From the NCBI GenBank assembly GCA_010093485.1, contig MU001509.1, positions 1,207,267 through 1,271,266 on the forward strand: DNA of 64,000 bases, read 5' to 3'. The first letter of the stretch is position 1. The number at the start of each line of letters is the position of its first letter. The notes under the pieces were generated by a model that saw only the letters and a program-made list of their open reading frames with translations, was not told the DNA's origin and made no database searches. The DNA is from Karstenula rhodostoma CBS 690.94. Lineage: Eukaryota > Ascomycota > Dothideomycetes > Pleosporales > Didymosphaeriaceae. The translations under genes and the position numbers were made by a program. Positions 12,104 through 25,500 of the stretch are shown here, in pieces.

Positions 12104-14082
12104 TCAGAATCGCTTGTTGGGCTTCATTGGCCTCCTGCCCTGCTGAGGCTGGCTCCCGTACGCCCTCCTTCCTTCCACCTTCTTGTCTCTGGCCAGACTG
12201 GCGCCAAGCGTGATGTCGATGCGCGGGGGCGCTGCGAACCCAAACGACTTGGCAACCTTGACCAAATCGAGCTTGTGCACGTCGAACACAGACCGCAGCG
12301 AATGTGACGCGTACGAGTGGAGGTACGCTTTGTACCCTTCCTTTGCCGATTTGTTCAGGTAGTAGTTCTTCCCAATCAGCCCTTCAAGCTGGGACTGGAT
12401 GTTCAGTCTGCCATGTCGTCAGCGATACTCTGCATTCACGCGCACACCATCTCAATAGCCGATGCGAGCCAGACCCCAATGCCTGGACAGTCTATTGTGC
12501 TCCAGAGGTAGACAACTCACATCTTGTTGGCTGGCAGCTCAAATTCCACCAGTGGCACACGCGCTTCCTTGAGCAGCTTGAGAAATCCGACTTCGCTGGG
12601 AAGCAGGAACATCAACGATCGGCCCTTGCCGTTGCTTCCACGGGCAGTACGTCCTACCCGGTGGATGTAATCCCTCGGGTCATCCGGCGGGTCGAACTGG
12701 ATAACCCAGTCAACCTCGGGGATGTCGAGTCCACGTGCAGCTACGTCGGTACAGATGAGAGTACCTGACGATGCGTTACAGAACTCAAAGAAGCGGTTAG
12801 TACGAGCTTGCTGTTTGAGCTTGCCATGGAGGTCCAGGACTGGCAGGTCTATGTAGTTGAGTACTGGTCATGTTAGCTATCTCCATGTAGAAAAGGGCAT
12901 CCCTGACGTACGCTCCGCATAGTACTTTACTGCGTTGCACGAGGAGAAGAACACAATGATTTTCTTCTTCTGGTGCTTCTTCAGAAAGCTAAACAATAAT
13001 CTGAAGCGCGTGTCGCTGTCACAGATAACGTAGCCTTGCTCCAGAGAGTCAACCGTGCTATGCTCTTTGTGGTAGTCGACATTGATGTAGAGAGGACCTG
13101 GCTTGAGCGAGATACGTGCGAGGTCTTCGACCTTTGTTGTCTGCGTGGCAGAGAAAAGCATCGTCTGCCTGTCTTTCGGAAGGCATTTGATGATACTCCT
13201 CATCTCGTCTTCGAAACCGACCTCCAGGATTCTGTCCGCCTCATCGATAATCAAACTCTTCAAGTTCTTGAAAACGAAGCCGTCTGTGCCTCGCAAGTGA
13301 TCGAGTAGCCTTCCAGGAGTCGCGATCATGAGGTTCACACCCTTGACCAGCTTCGCAGCCTCCGCAGAACGGTTTGCGCCGCCCATAAATATGCCATACG
13401 TTTGAGAATGAGACTCCATGAGTTCTCGCGCAACGCCGAAGATCTGGAGCGCGAGCTCGCGGGTCGGCGCCACGACGATGGCACCGGTACCGTTGCGAGG
13501 CTTGAACTTCATGGCCGAGAGCATCTCAATGACGGGAATCAGGAAAGCCAAGGTCTTGCCCGATCCAGTCTTCGCAGCACCGAGCACATCCTTTCCAGCC
13601 AGAAGAGGTGGTATAGCGCGCCTCTGGATCTCGGTCATGGTCTCAAAGCCCATGCCCTCAATCGCCTTCATGGTGCGTTCACTCATTTTGAGGTCGGAGA
13701 AATTGATGGGGTCGTCGACGGTGGGCATCGAGGTGCTCGAAACAAGGTCTACGTTCGCGCCGGTTGCCTTTTCGACGTCGTCTGCGTCCTCGTCGGACTG
13801 CTCGTCTGCGTCTTTCTCCACTTCAGCGACCTTAGCCTCAGCGGCAATCATCTTCAGCTCTGCATTAAGATCCTCCTCATTTTCCTCTTCGCTGGCTTCG
13901 CTAGCCACATCCTCAGCAACGTCGGGCTCGGGTGTGTGCTCCTTCTTAGCCTTCTTGCGGGGCTTTTGCTTCTGTTCTGCGACACCGTTGCTGACAGGCT
14001 CTGCGATGATAGGTTCCTCGCGCGTCTTGCTCTTGTGCTTGCGCTTGCGCTTCTTCGTCTCGATTTCCTGGGCGGAGGACAT
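12104..14082 (-). CDS. HAS1: ATP-dependent DEAD-box RNA helicase HAS1
   Basis: HAS1 is a nucleolar RNA helicase needed for 18S and 25S/28S rRNA maturation. Exons are 14082-12912, 12863-12521 and 12407-12104 (605 residues). A basic and acidic N-terminal extension of about 120 residues precedes a complete helicase core: Q motif around [16 protein letters not shown], motif [10 protein letters not shown], Ia PTRELALQ, Ib TPGR, II DEAD (here IIDEADRIL), III SAT, then after intron 1 [20 protein letters not shown] (V) and HRVGRTAR (VI). The C-terminal part with [20 protein letters not shown] and the basic tail ending KPNKRF is typical of Has1. Introns are 48 bp (donor GTACGT, GCTAAC branch) and 113 bp. 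It is divergent from the epimerase-like gene. Confidence 0.95.
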
Positions 14083-14840
14083 GGCGGCTGTATTAGTGCG
14101 CGTTGCGACGTGCAGAAGTCAAAAAAAGTTTCGAGTGTCGGCAAAGGACGAGAACTCGACCGATCACGCGGTAACCATATCCGGCGTAGCGACTTGGCGT
14201 CCGACTTCCAGGTGGCTCGTTCTACCACGTGACGGAGCCGTAGAAATGGTATCCAAAAGTCGAAGACGGCGATCGGACCCACGGTGAGCTCTTAGTTCTT
14301 TCGAGCGGGGATTGTAGGTTTTTCGCATGTTTCATCTGCTATCCGTACGCTAGGAGAGCTCCATCGCTCTAATACCCCGCTTCAATCTTTCTCAATGCGA
14401 ACAATCTTTCGGCAGAAGCAGTGATGGAAGGACAAACCGTCTCTACGTAATAGCTCACCAGTAATTCGGATCAGTCTTGTGGTTTTCTGATTGTTGACAC
14501 GAACCACAAAGTGGTGTCCCGTAAAGTAATAGACAAAGATATAAACTACCGCCCAAAAGTAACACGGATCAGTCTTAAAATGCCATCATTTGGGTATGTA
14601 TCGGGTGTACCTAGGCTGTCCGGATGCTCCTCCAAGTTCCATACTAATCTCTAGTCCTGACAACAGGTACCATGAAAGGTCCACTGCGTGGGGCTGATTA
14701 CCAATCACCTAGCACGACATCACTTCACCTTCTCTAACCGAACGCTTCTAGCAGATGTAAATAGCTGGCCTATTACTTGCTAAATTGCTAGACTGAATTT
14801 GATTACTTCTTGTTGAGCTTGTAATACTCTAACCCTAACT
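14083..14840. promoter_or_regulatory. Divergent intergenic region between HAS1 and the epimerase-like gene
   Basis: This 758-bp spacer must hold both 5' regions. About 480 bp upstream of the + strand gene it contains the repeat insertion annotated separately at 14467-14576. No other element could be identified by eye. Confidence 0.5.
14467..14576 (-). repeat. Truncated dispersed repeat flanked by 12-bp direct repeats (SINE-like)
   Basis: The 86 bases at 14479-14564 are the reverse complement of the 3' part of the repeat at 44.05-44.48 kb, with similarity I judge above 80 percent. They are bounded exactly by two copies of CGGATCAGTCTT, at 14467-14478 and 14565-14576, which looks like a target-site duplication. 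Read on the minus strand, the copy starts inside the longer element and runs to its common end (AATCAGAAAACC), so it is 5'-truncated. It contains the hairpin ACCAC-TTT-GTGGT. These features fit a short non-autonomous retroelement better than a DNA transposon, but terminal features are weak. Confidence 0.65.
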
Positions 14841-16142
14841 ATGGCCCCTAAGATCTTCCTGTAGCTCCTCCCTTTCTACTAATATGTCTTTTATGTGAGA
14901 TACTTACCCTCGCAGCACCGGCGGAACAGGCTACATTGGTGGCTCCGTCCTTCATGCTCTCGTGACTGCCCACCCGGAATACGACATCACCGTGCTCCTG
15001 CGCAAGACTCCCGATGCCTTCACATCTACCTACCCCAACGTCAAGATCGTGCAGGGTGATTATGATAGTGCAGACACTCTAGCGGAGCAGGCGGAACAGG
15101 CGGATGTTGTTGTGCGTATGTATCTCCTCTCTTGGTCTATCCGGTATCGCTTGCACAGGACGAAGATGGATCTCGTCTGTTCTGGCCCATGTACTCTGTA
15201 CCCCTCTGAATTTTACCAAATACCATACTCAGAAGAATACTGAGTCCACATAGACAACGGCGACTCCGATCACGAGCCCTCCCTCAACGCCATCATCAGG
15301 GGCATTCTCTCCAAACCAACAAAAGGCCACCTCTTGCACCTCTCCGGCACAGGAATCGTATCAGACTGGACATCTCCCACGCATCTCGGTGTACTCAATC
15401 CCAAAGTCTACTCCGACGTAGACGATATCGCCACCATTGCGTCTTTGCCCGACCACGCGCTGCACCGCAACACGGAGAAAATACTCTTCGAAACCGCAGC
15501 CGAGCACGGCAACAAGATCAAGATAGCAGTCATGTGTCCCCCAGATAGTACGTCTCTCCTTGCCATGCCCTCACTTCATCCTGTCCCTCCACCCTCATCC
15601 ACAGAGACTTACCTACCCACCCCCCAGTCTACGGCAAAGGCACAGGCCTCGGAAACACGCAGACCGTCTTCTTCCGCATGTTCATCGACGGCGTGCAGAA
15701 GGACGCGGGAAACCGCGTCTTCTACTACAACCACGGCACCAACACCCGCTCCTGGGTGCACATCTCGGATCTGACGTCCCTGTACACCAAGGTCGTCGAG
15801 GCAGCCGTGTCTGACGCGCCCACCTTTGCCGGCCCGGATAAGTTCCCGGGGTACTACTTCGCAGGGACGCAGGAGCATTCCCAGATCGAGGTTGCGCGGG
15901 CGGTCGGGGGGCTTTTGGTGAAGCATGGGGTTATTGAGGATGCGGAGCCGGTGCAGGTTGGGCTAAACGAGTTGGATGGACTGGCGAAGCATCCGCGGTT
16001 TCCGCAGCTGGGGCGGTACTTGTATGCTTCGAATTCGCGGACGAGGGCGGTGAGGGCGGAGAGGGCGTTTGGGTATCAGGGGCGGGCGCCGGGGCTGTTG
16101 GAGAGCTTGGAGGGAGATGTATTGGCTGCGTTGGGGAGGTGA
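14841..16142 (+). CDS. NAD(P)-dependent epimerase/dehydratase-like (extended SDR) protein
   Basis: This is a cytosolic Rossmann-fold protein of the extended short-chain dehydrogenase/NmrA-like group, 342 residues. Exons are 14841-14860, 14916-15115, 15254-15547 and 15628-16142. The first exon is only 20 nt; splicing it gives MAPKIFLTGGTGYIGGSVLH with the dinucleotide-binding motif TGGTGYIG. Later segments include VLLRKTPDAF, LLHLSGTGIVSDW, the block MCPPDIYGKGTGLGNTQT and RSWVHISDL, all typical of the family's substrate-binding half. No classical YxxxK is obvious, so it could be a redox sensor rather than an enzyme. Intron 2 (15116-15253) could instead end at 15244, which would change one or two residues. 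The C-terminus is Ala/Gly/Glu-rich. No pathway partner lies nearby. Confidence 0.82.
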
Positions 16143-17009
16143 AGGGTATGGCAAGGCGTGGGATAGAGTGTAATGGAATGGAGGGGACGATGTACCGAAT
16201 TTTAAGTTGTCCCAGGGGTCTGGGTTATTCTAGAAAGCTGAGGTGTCATAGGTATCCAGAGCACCCCAGGAAGTCCCGTCATGAAAAGAGCCCAAGCCAC
16301 CTCAATAGTCCAAGTCAACCCAGGCAACATCATTATTCTAAAATCCACTATTCACACACGGACGCATCTACCACCCCCCCCTACAAGGACGTAATCACCC
16401 CCACCGTCCCACACCCACTATCAGACGTCTTCCTCCATTCCAACTTATTCTTCCTTGCACCCCGAAATCCTCCTCCACCAAGACACATCCTCCATGCGCA
16501 CCACTTTACGCCTCCTCGGCGCGCTTTTGCGTGTCCTGTCAAACTAACACCGTTGTGGACACCTATGTGCACGTTCAGAATGGGGAAGTAGGTAGCAAGG
16601 CGTTGAAAGAGACGCTGCGGGGTGTACAGCTCCGACCTTGGGTGCGTGAAGATGGGTGATGAAGGTGAGATGGAGCAGATGCTAGATGCTAGAGCCGATG
16701 AGTAAGTGGAATGAGGAGGTGGGATCGACCGACACTTCAAGACTACACGCGGCCTCCGCATAAGGTAATTGTAAAGGACAGGTGGGAAGGAGATGAGAAA
16801 GGAAGCGCAGCAAAACAAAACACCACAACGGTGTCATCACGTCCCGTCGCATTGCCAGCGCATCGTTGGTCATAACGAAAAGCTGACAAATTTCGTCCCA
16901 TCCACTTCTATCTCAAAACGTCATGTTTCAGCCCAACCTCATAAAATTACCCTGATTGCCTCTTCCACCAAAAGTTCTGTCCATACAGGCCCACCCCGCG
17001 CGACACATC
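16143..17009. other. Convergent intergenic spacer
   Basis: This lies between the 3' ends of the epimerase-like gene and the MAP kinase gene. The open frames present on both strands look like chance. No repeat or RNA gene is recognised. Confidence 0.5.
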
Positions 17010-18609
<1,600 letters not shown>

Positions 18610-19509
18610 GGTGGCTGCGGACGGTGCTTGTGAACGGGCGGGGGCGGGGGCGGGGTTTTCGAGAGGGCCGGCGACACGGGAAGGGTGCGGCTGGACGGAT
18701 AGGCAGAGGCTGCGAAGAGGCTGCGAAGAGGCGGCACGGACGAGGGGCCTGCTGGAGGAGATATAGTAGGGCGCAGAGCCGTAGGCGCGCGGGCGAAGGT
18801 GACGACTGACGACCGACGACTGCGATTGACTGGCGCACCAGGCGGGGAGACAAGGGCAGGGCACGGCGGTTGTTGCAAGCGGGCGCAGGGCCGGCGGGAT
18901 GGGAGCAAATGGCAGAGAGACAAGGCAGAATGCAGCGGGGGCACAAGCGATTGACGAGGGAACAAAAGGCGGTGGTGGTGTTGCCTCTGCACGCGCTTCA
19001 GAGGGATCATGGTGGGGTTCACAACAACGAAGCCACTCAGCCTGCTCCGTCGTGCCGCTAACGCTGTATCCAGACCGCCTGCCCGCCCCCGAATTCTCAT
19101 CTGCTCAAGTACCGTGGCGCGCACGCCGAAGCTGAGCACCCGTCAGCCCTACCGCATCGCTCAAGCCCTGGCTGCTTGCTTTGTCGCGCCGTCAGCATAC
19201 GTAACGTGCGGAATTGGCATCTGCATTTGGAACCGGCTTTGCCATGCATGTGACGGTAATTCGGACCCAACGAAGACTATGTACAAGGCGAGCATCTTGC
19301 AGAAGCAACGCACGTATGTACCCACATGCTATGCTTCCCACCAGCGTCCCAACCTGAACCTGTTGTCCAATATCCAAAGTCCGACGGCGCAGTGCGCAGG
19401 TATCTTCCGTGAACGCCACATAACCAAAGCAGATGACAACAAGGAGACTCCTCCATCGTCCAGTGCCACCCCCCACCCCCAAACGCCGACCCAATGCAAT
19501 TACTTGTGG
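18610..19509. other. Intergenic: MAP kinase promoter and 3' region of next gene
   Basis: Both flanking genes are on the minus strand, so this holds the MAP kinase 5' region. A GC-rich purine/pyrimidine-biased stretch lies at 18630-18750 just upstream of the start. No gene is recognised. Confidence 0.5.
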
Positions 19510-21628
19510 TCATGATTCGTAGGAAAACCGCCGCCGCGACGTCTCCGTTGGCCCATCCAGGGGAGAAACAGGCGAAAGAAGCGTGTCTTCGGCCTCCAGC
19601 AAGCTACCGTCTCGCAGCGTGCGCCGCTGTAACGGCTGAAAGAACGTATCGCCCGCTTCCAAACTTGCCCCATCTCTAGTGCGCGGAGTCAAGGGGGTCA
19701 CCGGGGACACGGGTAGTCTCCTGTTCACCATGGCGACATCCAGTCCGGTCAACGGCGCAGGTCTGTGACGTTGCGGCGGCTCTTCATCTGACCTGGGCGA
19801 AGCGTCCGGGGTCCCACTCGGATCCACTCCGTTGTACCTTGCTTCGCGAACCCTCATCGTCTCTTTTTCTGAAAGCTGCCGTCCGCCGCTTTCGTTCGGC
19901 CCTGGCACGTCGCCTTCCATTTCGTAGATGGGTCGCTCAGTGTTCTCCGCTTCCACTAGCCTGCCGAATGAAGTAGGTGAGTCCGCGTCTTTTCGTTCCG
20001 CATCCGCAAATTTGGAATCCGCCGGCAACTCTGCCTTTGGAAACACATGCCCTACTCCGCTATCGTGCGCGGGTGAATGGAGAGGATCCTCCTTTTTGCC
20101 AGATGACTCCTTTACGGCAGCCGCGGCTCGGCCAGCGTAGTTCAACTTTGCCATCTCGTCCATCTGCCTTTGCCGTCGACGCCGGAACCATAGAAAGAGT
20201 GCACCCACGGCAACTATGACGACCAAACCTATGCCAACCGCGATGCCGATGATGGCTCCTGTCGAAAGACCGCTCGAGGAACCGCCATACTCGCCGGTAT
20301 ACTTTGGTGAGACGATGGACACGATGTTCTTATTCTCGCCAAGCACCCAGTTGCACTCGGAAATGGAGAAGTTCTGACGTTCCCAGTCCACAGTTAGGTA
20401 CGATTCCTGCAAGAAGGTTCGTCCGAGGGTGAACTGGTTATCCCTCGTGGCACGCCTGATGGGAAAGTAGTTTGTCACATTCGTCAGCCCTTTGTAAGGG
20501 GGACTGGCTTGCAGATCGAAGGCATTGTATGGAAGCGTGATGTTGATGGTTGCGTTGGTCGAGTACTTTTGGCCGAGCAGGAAGCTAATGGAAGGGCTTT
20601 CCGCCTTGAGTCTGTCGTGCAGTTGGTCGTCAACGAGGTAGAGGCCCGTATTGTTGTCGTAGACCAGCCCAAAAGCATCCTCAAAAGCTTCGCATACTGC
20701 GACAGGCAGCCAGAGCTCGGCAACAGTAGAATCGATGTACACGGAGAACGGATCGCGGTTCAAGAGGCTGATGTTTGACTTGGTGGAGCTGGTTGCGGAG
20801 ATGTCGACTATGCCCACGACGAGGTCCCTCTCGTTGTCGGGCGCAAAGTTCCAGGTCAGGTCGTTTTGGATGAATCGCGAAGCGTCGTAGCCACCAAGCG
20901 TGAGGCTTCCGAGCACAGAGGTATCGTCTGACAGCGTTAGCGCATTACGAGCTTTTGAAGTGGGAGCACACACGGTATTGAGCGCCCGCAGTGTAACCGA
21001 AGGACACGCTCGGTATCTGATTCTGCTCGAAGAGGAGCGTCATGTAGCTCGGCGAGGGATCGGTGAAGTTTGTGAAATTGGTCGGCTTCGGATTGACGCC
21101 AAAGTGGCCGAGCCAGAAGTCGCTCGAGATGATGGTGCCCACGGTGGTGTTTGGCAATGTCGGACCTTCTTCCCCGGGCAGCCCCAGGCCCACGGTATCC
21201 CATCCGTACTGACCATTGCCTGCCAGATCCAGGTTCTTTTCAATCCATAGCTGGTAGAAGCCGTTGTAGCGCCACGACGAGGACGTGTTCGAGTTGAAGG
21301 TCCACCCGCGAGCGTTCCAGCAGTCGGTGTCCTGCTTCTCGGTGATGGTGTTTGTCGCGGAGTCGGTCTCAGAGCGCATGCAGGCGTATTCGGCCACGGT
21401 CCATGTCTGCTGGCTGGCGGTGGAGACGAAGACGTGCACGGGCTGGTAGGGCGTGCCCAGGCGCAGGCTGAAGGTGTTCCAGCTGCCGTCAATGCCCTCC
21501 CAATTCTGATCGGGCGCAACGGATATTGGGAGGGGCAGGTGGTTGTCATCGGCGAGGGATGGCGCGAGGAGCGCGGCGACGAGGAGACACAGATGGGCGC
21601 ATGGTCGGTATGGCTGGGGAACGAGCAT
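19510..21628 (-). CDS. Membrane-anchored aspartic-protease-like protein, probably inactive
   Basis: The protein has 690 residues encoded by exons 21628-20974 and 20927-19510, separated by a 46-bp intron (donor GTGTGT, branch GCTAAC). A signal peptide (CLLVAALLAPSLA) is followed by a pepsin-fold (A1) domain, with LRLGTPYQPVHVFVSTAS, SSDFWLGHFGVNP, GSLTLGGYDASRF and the C-lobe sequence TVDWERQNFSISECNW. A Gly/Val-rich transmembrane helix at about 440-465 is followed by FRRRRQRQ and a long Ser/Glu/Pro-rich cytoplasmic tail. The first catalytic site, normally DTGS, reads STAS at about 69-72, so the Asp is gone. The second keeps Asp284 as IDST. It is therefore likely a pseudoprotease at the surface, possibly a sensor or binding protein. 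There are many N-glycosylation sites. It is divergent from the repeat-rich surface protein gene. Confidence 0.82.
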
Positions 21629-22571
21629 GTCGTCGACTGGGCGCCGCGTGCTGGCGACTCAGGTACGGGAGCGGGAGCCACTCAGCCACGGGAGCAATGG
21701 CGGGCATCACCACTCCACATTGCGCTCAGACAGAGCTTCAGAGGGAAGCAGAGGGAGGAGGATGGGGACGGAGAAGGGCCCTTGCTAGCCAGCCCACCCG
21801 CCAACCCGCGCGGCGCCGAGGGCAGGCCGCGGGTGGTGTTGAGCCAGATTGCGACCAGGATGTGCTGCGCAGCCGAGCGTCTGGCGGATATTGGTCTCGA
21901 TGCTAGCGATGCTACGGTATCTCGAACTCAAGACGACGACAGATGCATGCTGCTGCCGTTCTGGGGTAGCTGGGATGGCGGTGTTTCACCCTGTTGCCCT
22001 GTTGCCCTGTTGCCCTGCTGTGTTGCGCGCGCGGCGAGTCCGGAGCACACGAGCGTCGCCCTTGCCCTTGCCCTTGCCCTCGGGCCATGGCCATGGAGAC
22101 TTTCAACCGGCGCTTTTCCCGCATAGATGAGACTGAGTATCCGGGTGCGGCGTCGTTCGCTGGCCATCCGCTACACCCGCTCGCATCGCATGCTCGCAGG
22201 GGCGTCTTTGCTCACGTGTGCGGTGGTGAATCGCATCACCCCAGAGAGCCAACCACGCACTGGCCCGCCGCATGCTACCCGTGACGACGCTGCCCTTGCC
22301 GAGCGTGGAACAACAAAGTGGACAACAAACACTCGGCCTGTACAACGTCATCTCTGTAAACAGCAGTGCGAACCTGCCGCCACTGCCGTCACTGCCGTCA
22401 AAGCCTCGCCGAACGCCGGCCCAAGTCACTAGTCGCCAACCATGACCACGCTCCCGCCCTCTAAAGCTCCCCTTTCGTCTCGCCTCGTCTCGCCCCGTCT
22501 CGCCTCGTCCGGGATGCCTCTCGCTTTCGTCACGCTCGTTGCTGCGCAGTAAAGGTGCGCCTCGACGGGTC
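21629..22571. promoter_or_regulatory. Divergent intergenic region between two cell-surface genes
   Basis: This 943-bp spacer must contain both 5' regions. It carries two short tandem arrays: about three copies of CTGTTGCC at 21991-22017, and about four copies of a CCCTTG unit at 22058-22080. Open frames here show no domain. Confidence 0.5.
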
Positions 22572-25500
22572 ATGTTCGGTGCCCAGTGGCTGATCCTGCT
22601 GTGCATCGCCGAGCGAGCGACAGCTTACCGCCCGCGTGGTACTGGCGCTGGTACCATCCCACGCACCCCTCGTATTCCGCCCTGCTAACTCACCTAAGCA
22701 CCGTATGCACTCACCACAGACCAGCCACTGTATCCAAACACCACAGCGCGGGCCTCCACATCACCCCTGCATCCGCCCGCTTCCTCGACATTGTCTGAGC
22801 TCAATACGCCCTGGTTGAATCCTTCCGACACTCCGCACCCTCGCACTGACGTTCCCTCGCCTGCCTCGTTAGCCGCCTCGACGTCTTCGTTGACATCCGA
22901 ATTTCCTTCTCAATCGCTGTCGACTTTATCATACCCATCACTGTCTGCAGTAAACCCTACGCCGTCGCTGCTTTCTGCATTGCTTTTCACTTCCTCGTAC
23001 TTGGTGTCTGCGCCCTCATCAACCAAGCTCAACAGCACGCAGCAATCGCCTTCTCGACAATCGCCCTATGCAATTTCTACACCTCAGCCAGGCACACATC
23101 CCACCTCAAAATCACCACCCTACCCTACGAATGGCCTCTCTATCGCTTCCAGTGGTTACAGGGTTTCCACGCCGTCTGGGAACCTGGCGCCTTACCCCCT
23201 TCATGGATCCGTTTCTGCCACCATAGCCAAAGCCTCTGGCTATCCTGCGTCTATTGGGATTATTCGACCCTCCTTGTTACCCAATAGCACTACGAGGAGC
23301 AGCAACCAGACACTGAACACGCTTTGCACTGTCAATGTTCCAAGCGCGAACATAGAATGGTGGTACGGGGCCACCTTCTATTCCGCTGCAGGAACGTATA
23401 CGGCATTCGCACCCAACCGGACGAACTACCAGGGCCCATTCTTGACCATGGTTCCGAATACCCAAACTGGCCCATTCGACGTTTTGAGCGCGATCCAAAG
23501 CGACTCCCCTTGGTCCGAACACGTGACTTACGACTCGGTCTACGACTTCACTTGGACTGACTACATTCCATACACCGTGACGCCTGCAGCTGCAACCACT
23601 TCTGTAGTCGAGCGTAATTATCTGCCTGTATTGCCCTCTGGGAATGTGTTCCCGGTATCGGATATATACACTTACTTGACGGCTGATAGCACCGCTGCGA
23701 CAGTGGCAATCGATTCTACGTCCACCATGACTTCTGATACTTCCTTCATGTACTTCACGGCCTACGAAGTCGAAAGGAAGGCCAATGGGACCACCAGCAC
23801 CCAAACAATCAATCTAGCCCAACCCACTGCAGTTGCCTATGCCATCGAAGGCATCGAGAATTCCGCTTCAGCTTCCGGTACTGTACCTGCGGATTTTCTG
23901 CAACAGATTCCCCAATCTACTTGCGTCCCCGGAACTGCCCAAGGTTCGGTAACGGTTCTGGTCGTCGTCGATCTGCTGTACATCTATCTCCCTCATGTAA
24001 ATCCATTCATCATTCACATCGAATCCACCGTTCTAGGATGGGGGGACGACGATACACTTATTGTAGCTGCGGCTACGTCGACAGGTCGGCCGTTAACCAT
24101 GGGCAACAAGGCCGCACCTACACCAAATGAAGCGTCGCCTGGCTCCATGCCTGCGGCCGGTAGCGGTGCGTCGGAGAGCCCTCGACCAGGGAAGATTGCG
24201 CCGAGCGAAAGCCAATCCGGGGGAAGCCAAACTGGAGGAAGTCAGTCTGGGGGAAGTCAGTCTGGGGGAAGTCAGTCTGGGGGAAGTCAGTCTGGGGGAA
24301 GTCAGTCTGGAGGAAGCCAAACTGGAGGAAGTCAACCTGGAGGAAGTCAACCTGAGGGAAGCCAATCTGGAGGAAGTCAACCCGGGGGAAGCCAAACTGG
24401 AGGAAGCCAATCTGGAGGAAGTCAATCCGGCGGGAGCCAGTCCGGCACTGAACATTCTGGAAGCGGCTCTTCCAGCTCAAATCCTGCTACGCCTCCCAGA
24501 GAAACCGTTGGCAGCATCGGGACGAATCCAATCATCGTGGGACCTTCTTCAGTTGTAATTGTCGGTTCGCAAAGTATAAAGCCTGGCGCGCCTGGTGTGA
24601 CTATTGGAGGCAGTTCCATTTCGGTGGCTCCTTCCGCAACCGCTATCGTCGTCAACGGTCACACCTCTACTCTCCCAATCGTCGCCAACCCCGGTTCGCC
24701 AACTCAGACTATTGGAACCATCGGTGGTAGCCCTGTCATTGTGGGTCCGTCGTCAGTCGTTGTTGGGACACAGACTCTTCAGCCTGGTGGAGGTGTCGTC
24801 ATCGTCAACGGCAGCCCAGTGTCGCTCGTACCTTCAGGAAACGCTCTCGTTGTAGGAAGCACGGCAGCGAATGGCGCAATCGTCGGAATTCAAACGACCT
24901 CACTCCCGCACGTCATTTTCCCTGCTGAATCACCCCAGGCACATGCGGGAGCAGCGCCGCCTGTGCTGACTATCGGCTCATCGACTTTGACTGCCAACGC
25001 TGCGACACAGTTCTTCCTTGCGCCTGGGCAGACGCTGACCCCCGGCGGAACAGCGACAGTAGGTGGGCAGCTGGTGAGCCTTGACTCATCCGCTGGCTTC
25101 GTCGTCGTTGGAGGATTGACCCAGGTATTGCCCACCACACCTCCCTCATTCGCAACATCGCGCCCGGAAATCGTCGTCGATGGCACCACCATTACGGCCC
25201 TACCCAACAAAAATGCCGCATCGAATCAGGGCAATGCCGCTCTCGGTCCCACATTCGTCGTATCAGGCCAGACACTCGTTCCAGGCCGAGCGATCAACGT
25301 CGCAGGCACTATCATCTCTCTCCCCCTCTCAGGCTCCTTCGCAGTGATGAACGGTGCTACCTCCACCTTCGTAAATGCCGCTCCACCGTTCACTGTCGCT
25401 GGAGCCGCCATAACACCCCTCCCTAGCTCAGGCCCCTCCTTCACCATCGACGGCCTCCTCCTCACTCCCGGCGGCACAATCACCGTCTCAGGAACCACAA

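Noticed and set aside
11169..12146. 325-codon + strand open frame with a Lys/Tyr-repeat start
   Set aside because: Composition is Ser/Pro/Cys noise of C-rich DNA, no domain, and it runs into the HAS1 3' coding end on the other strand.
13402..14287. Two long + strand open frames
   Set aside because: They are antisense shadows of the HAS1 N-terminal exon.
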